Origin: Beaufortia kweichowensis
Taxonomy: Eukaryota > Chordata > Actinopteri > Cypriniformes > Gastromyzontidae
Assembly: GCA_019155185.1 (NCBI GenBank)
Contig: CM032817.1
Span: 9,754,034-9,818,033, forward strand
Direction: 5' to 3'
Length of the DNA stretch: 64,000 nucleotides
The notes under the pieces were generated by a model that had not been told where the DNA came from, did not search any database, and saw only the letters and a program-made list of their open reading frames with translations. The position numbers and the translations under genes were made by a program. Below are positions 62,424 through 64,000 of this stretch, one piece after another (positions within the stretch are counted from its first letter, which is position 1; the number at the start of each line of letters is the position of its first letter).

Positions 62424-64000
62424 TCAATACATGGTGTAATATCAAAAAACATGGTGACTATAATAAATTGCTATAATAAAACTATGGATCATTTTCTTAA
62501 AGGAAATAAAACAAACTCATTTGAACTCATAAAATATGCATTCATTACGGTAATGAACATGTATAAATCTCCATTAATTTATATAAAAGACGTGCTTTTG
62601 AAATGAATGCTTAACAAGCCATTAAATATCAGAATCCCAAATACTAACAGTAAATACTTGTTTCAACTACAAACGTTGATAACTCTCACTCATGTACATA
62701 CCAAGATATGGAAATAAATAAATCCTATTTACACAAACACACTGACAAATGCACAGCTTGTTCTGGACTCTTTAAGAGAAAAGAAACTATGATTTTCTAT
62801 TGCTCACTTTAGGCTTTCAGGCTTCACACATACCACCCACTCCAATGGACTGAGTGATGAACATGAGTCTATTTGGCTTGATCTTCCTCGCACCGGGACC
62901 CTCGGCTTTCCTGAAGTTCCTGCCCTGTCAAGCACTCTCATCCAGCATAAAACAATCCCTGCTGATCAAGCCAAGAGGGTTCAAGAGAGCAAAAAATGGA
63001 AACAGTGCCATCCAGTGATGTTTCTGGGCATTCCTGTTGGGAGTAAATTACCATGACCCAAGGCTTGATCTCCAGAAGACCACATATTTACTCTCCAATT
63101 AGCTATAGTGCGTCATGTGTTGGTTATTAAAGACAGAAAGGTGTGCAGAACACATCAGGATCAATAACAGTGAAACCCTCTAAGTGTGCTGATGAGTGAA
63201 GAGTTAAATCAAACAAAACTTACCCAACCTAATTGAAAATGTTGCTCTGTAGAAGAAAATAAGCAGATGGATTTATTCCTAAACATTTTGACAAAAGTTT
63301 TCTGAATGTAATTATTTCAAAATGCAATGCAAGATAATTGGATGCTAATATCCATAATGCAGTGTGTTCAGATGACAAAGAAAAAATCTGGACTTGATTT
63401 TCAGTAACAACTATTCAAGGTCATCTGGGCAGATAAAAAGGATTAATCTTTACTTTAACCTTGTGCCAAGTGATCTTGCTTCACTATGCAGTTGCTTCTT
63501 AAATGCATGAACTTAAATTAAACTACCAATGAAAAATCAATAACAAAAAAAAAATCAACTATTTAACCTTTACTTTCTATAGTTTGACAGATGTTTCTGG
63601 ACTTACTGTGAGCTATTTCACAAGAAGTGTCTTTAAGTGTCTGTCTTTATAAACACACTAGCTCCACCTTTTTTTATTATAAACCCCTCCCCTTCAACCA
63701 TCTGGCTCTGTTCTGTTTTTTAACACCAACTTTTAACAATGTATTCAAGTCCAGTCCTGTTTCAATCACAAATCTATATATAAACTCACTGTATGTCAGA
63801 AGGGGCCACCAGAGGTCGAAGCGATTGTTTTTCATTTATAGTTGCTGCATGAATCAAGGGAGAGAAAAGAAGGGGGAAGCATGCTATGTGACACAACGCT
63901 GAAAACATGTTGATGGTTGTTAGCAGCTATGCTGATAATCCTCTCTGCTGTCAAGGCAATGAAAGGAAACAATTTGAGGAGGGAAGAAAACTAGACAAAC
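62424..64000. other. Window end, unique sequence
   Basis: AT-rich sequence with no gene recognised. A one-mismatch CTCF-type motif (CCACCAGAGGTCG) lies at 63806-63818 on the plus strand. Confidence 0.75.

Overview
The window is vertebrate, almost certainly teleost, genomic DNA. It carries spliced exons with GT-AG borders, long AT-rich introns, dinucleotide and trinucleotide microsatellites, tRNA-derived SINE pieces with the fish-type tail GTCGCTTTGGATAAAAGCG, and a short inverted-repeat DNA element. The SINE types suggest a cypriniform or other otophysan fish, but the species cannot be fixed from this sequence.

The window holds one recognisable protein-coding gene: the forkhead transcription factor foxp2, on the minus strand. 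Fifteen coding exons (human numbering 2 to 16) run from the start codon at 42198 down to 1782. They join without a frame break into 655 complete codons plus two bases. In order they encode an N-terminal Gln-rich region, a C2H2 zinc finger, a leucine zipper, a CtBP-binding PLNLV motif, the complete forkhead DNA-binding domain and most of the C-terminal tail. The last coding exon (the acidic C-terminus, about 45 residues in human) is not here and should lie beyond position 1.

Layout, low to high coordinates: 1-6.2 kb holds the C-terminal, forkhead and linker exons. 9.0-16.2 kb holds the exons for the CtBP motif, zipper, zinc finger and the Ser/Thr/Pro segment. 17-20.2 kb holds the Gln-rich exons. 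20.2-28.1 kb and 28.2-42.0 kb are two large introns with microsatellites, SINE fragments and several complex blocks that look like conserved noncoding elements. 42.0-42.2 kb is the start-codon exon. 42.2-64 kb is upstream sequence with no recognisable coding exon. It has two CpG-rich patches (47.3-47.5 and 49.5-50.4 kb); the second looks like a divergent promoter.

The main points of interest are the near-absent first polyglutamine tract with a retained second one, ancestral-type residues at the two human-changed positions, unusual substitutions in the forkhead domain, an open read-through after exon 10 that could give a forkhead-less isoform like human FOXP2.10+, and the candidate regulatory elements. 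I found no convincing previously undescribed system: this is a regulatory-rich developmental gene locus.
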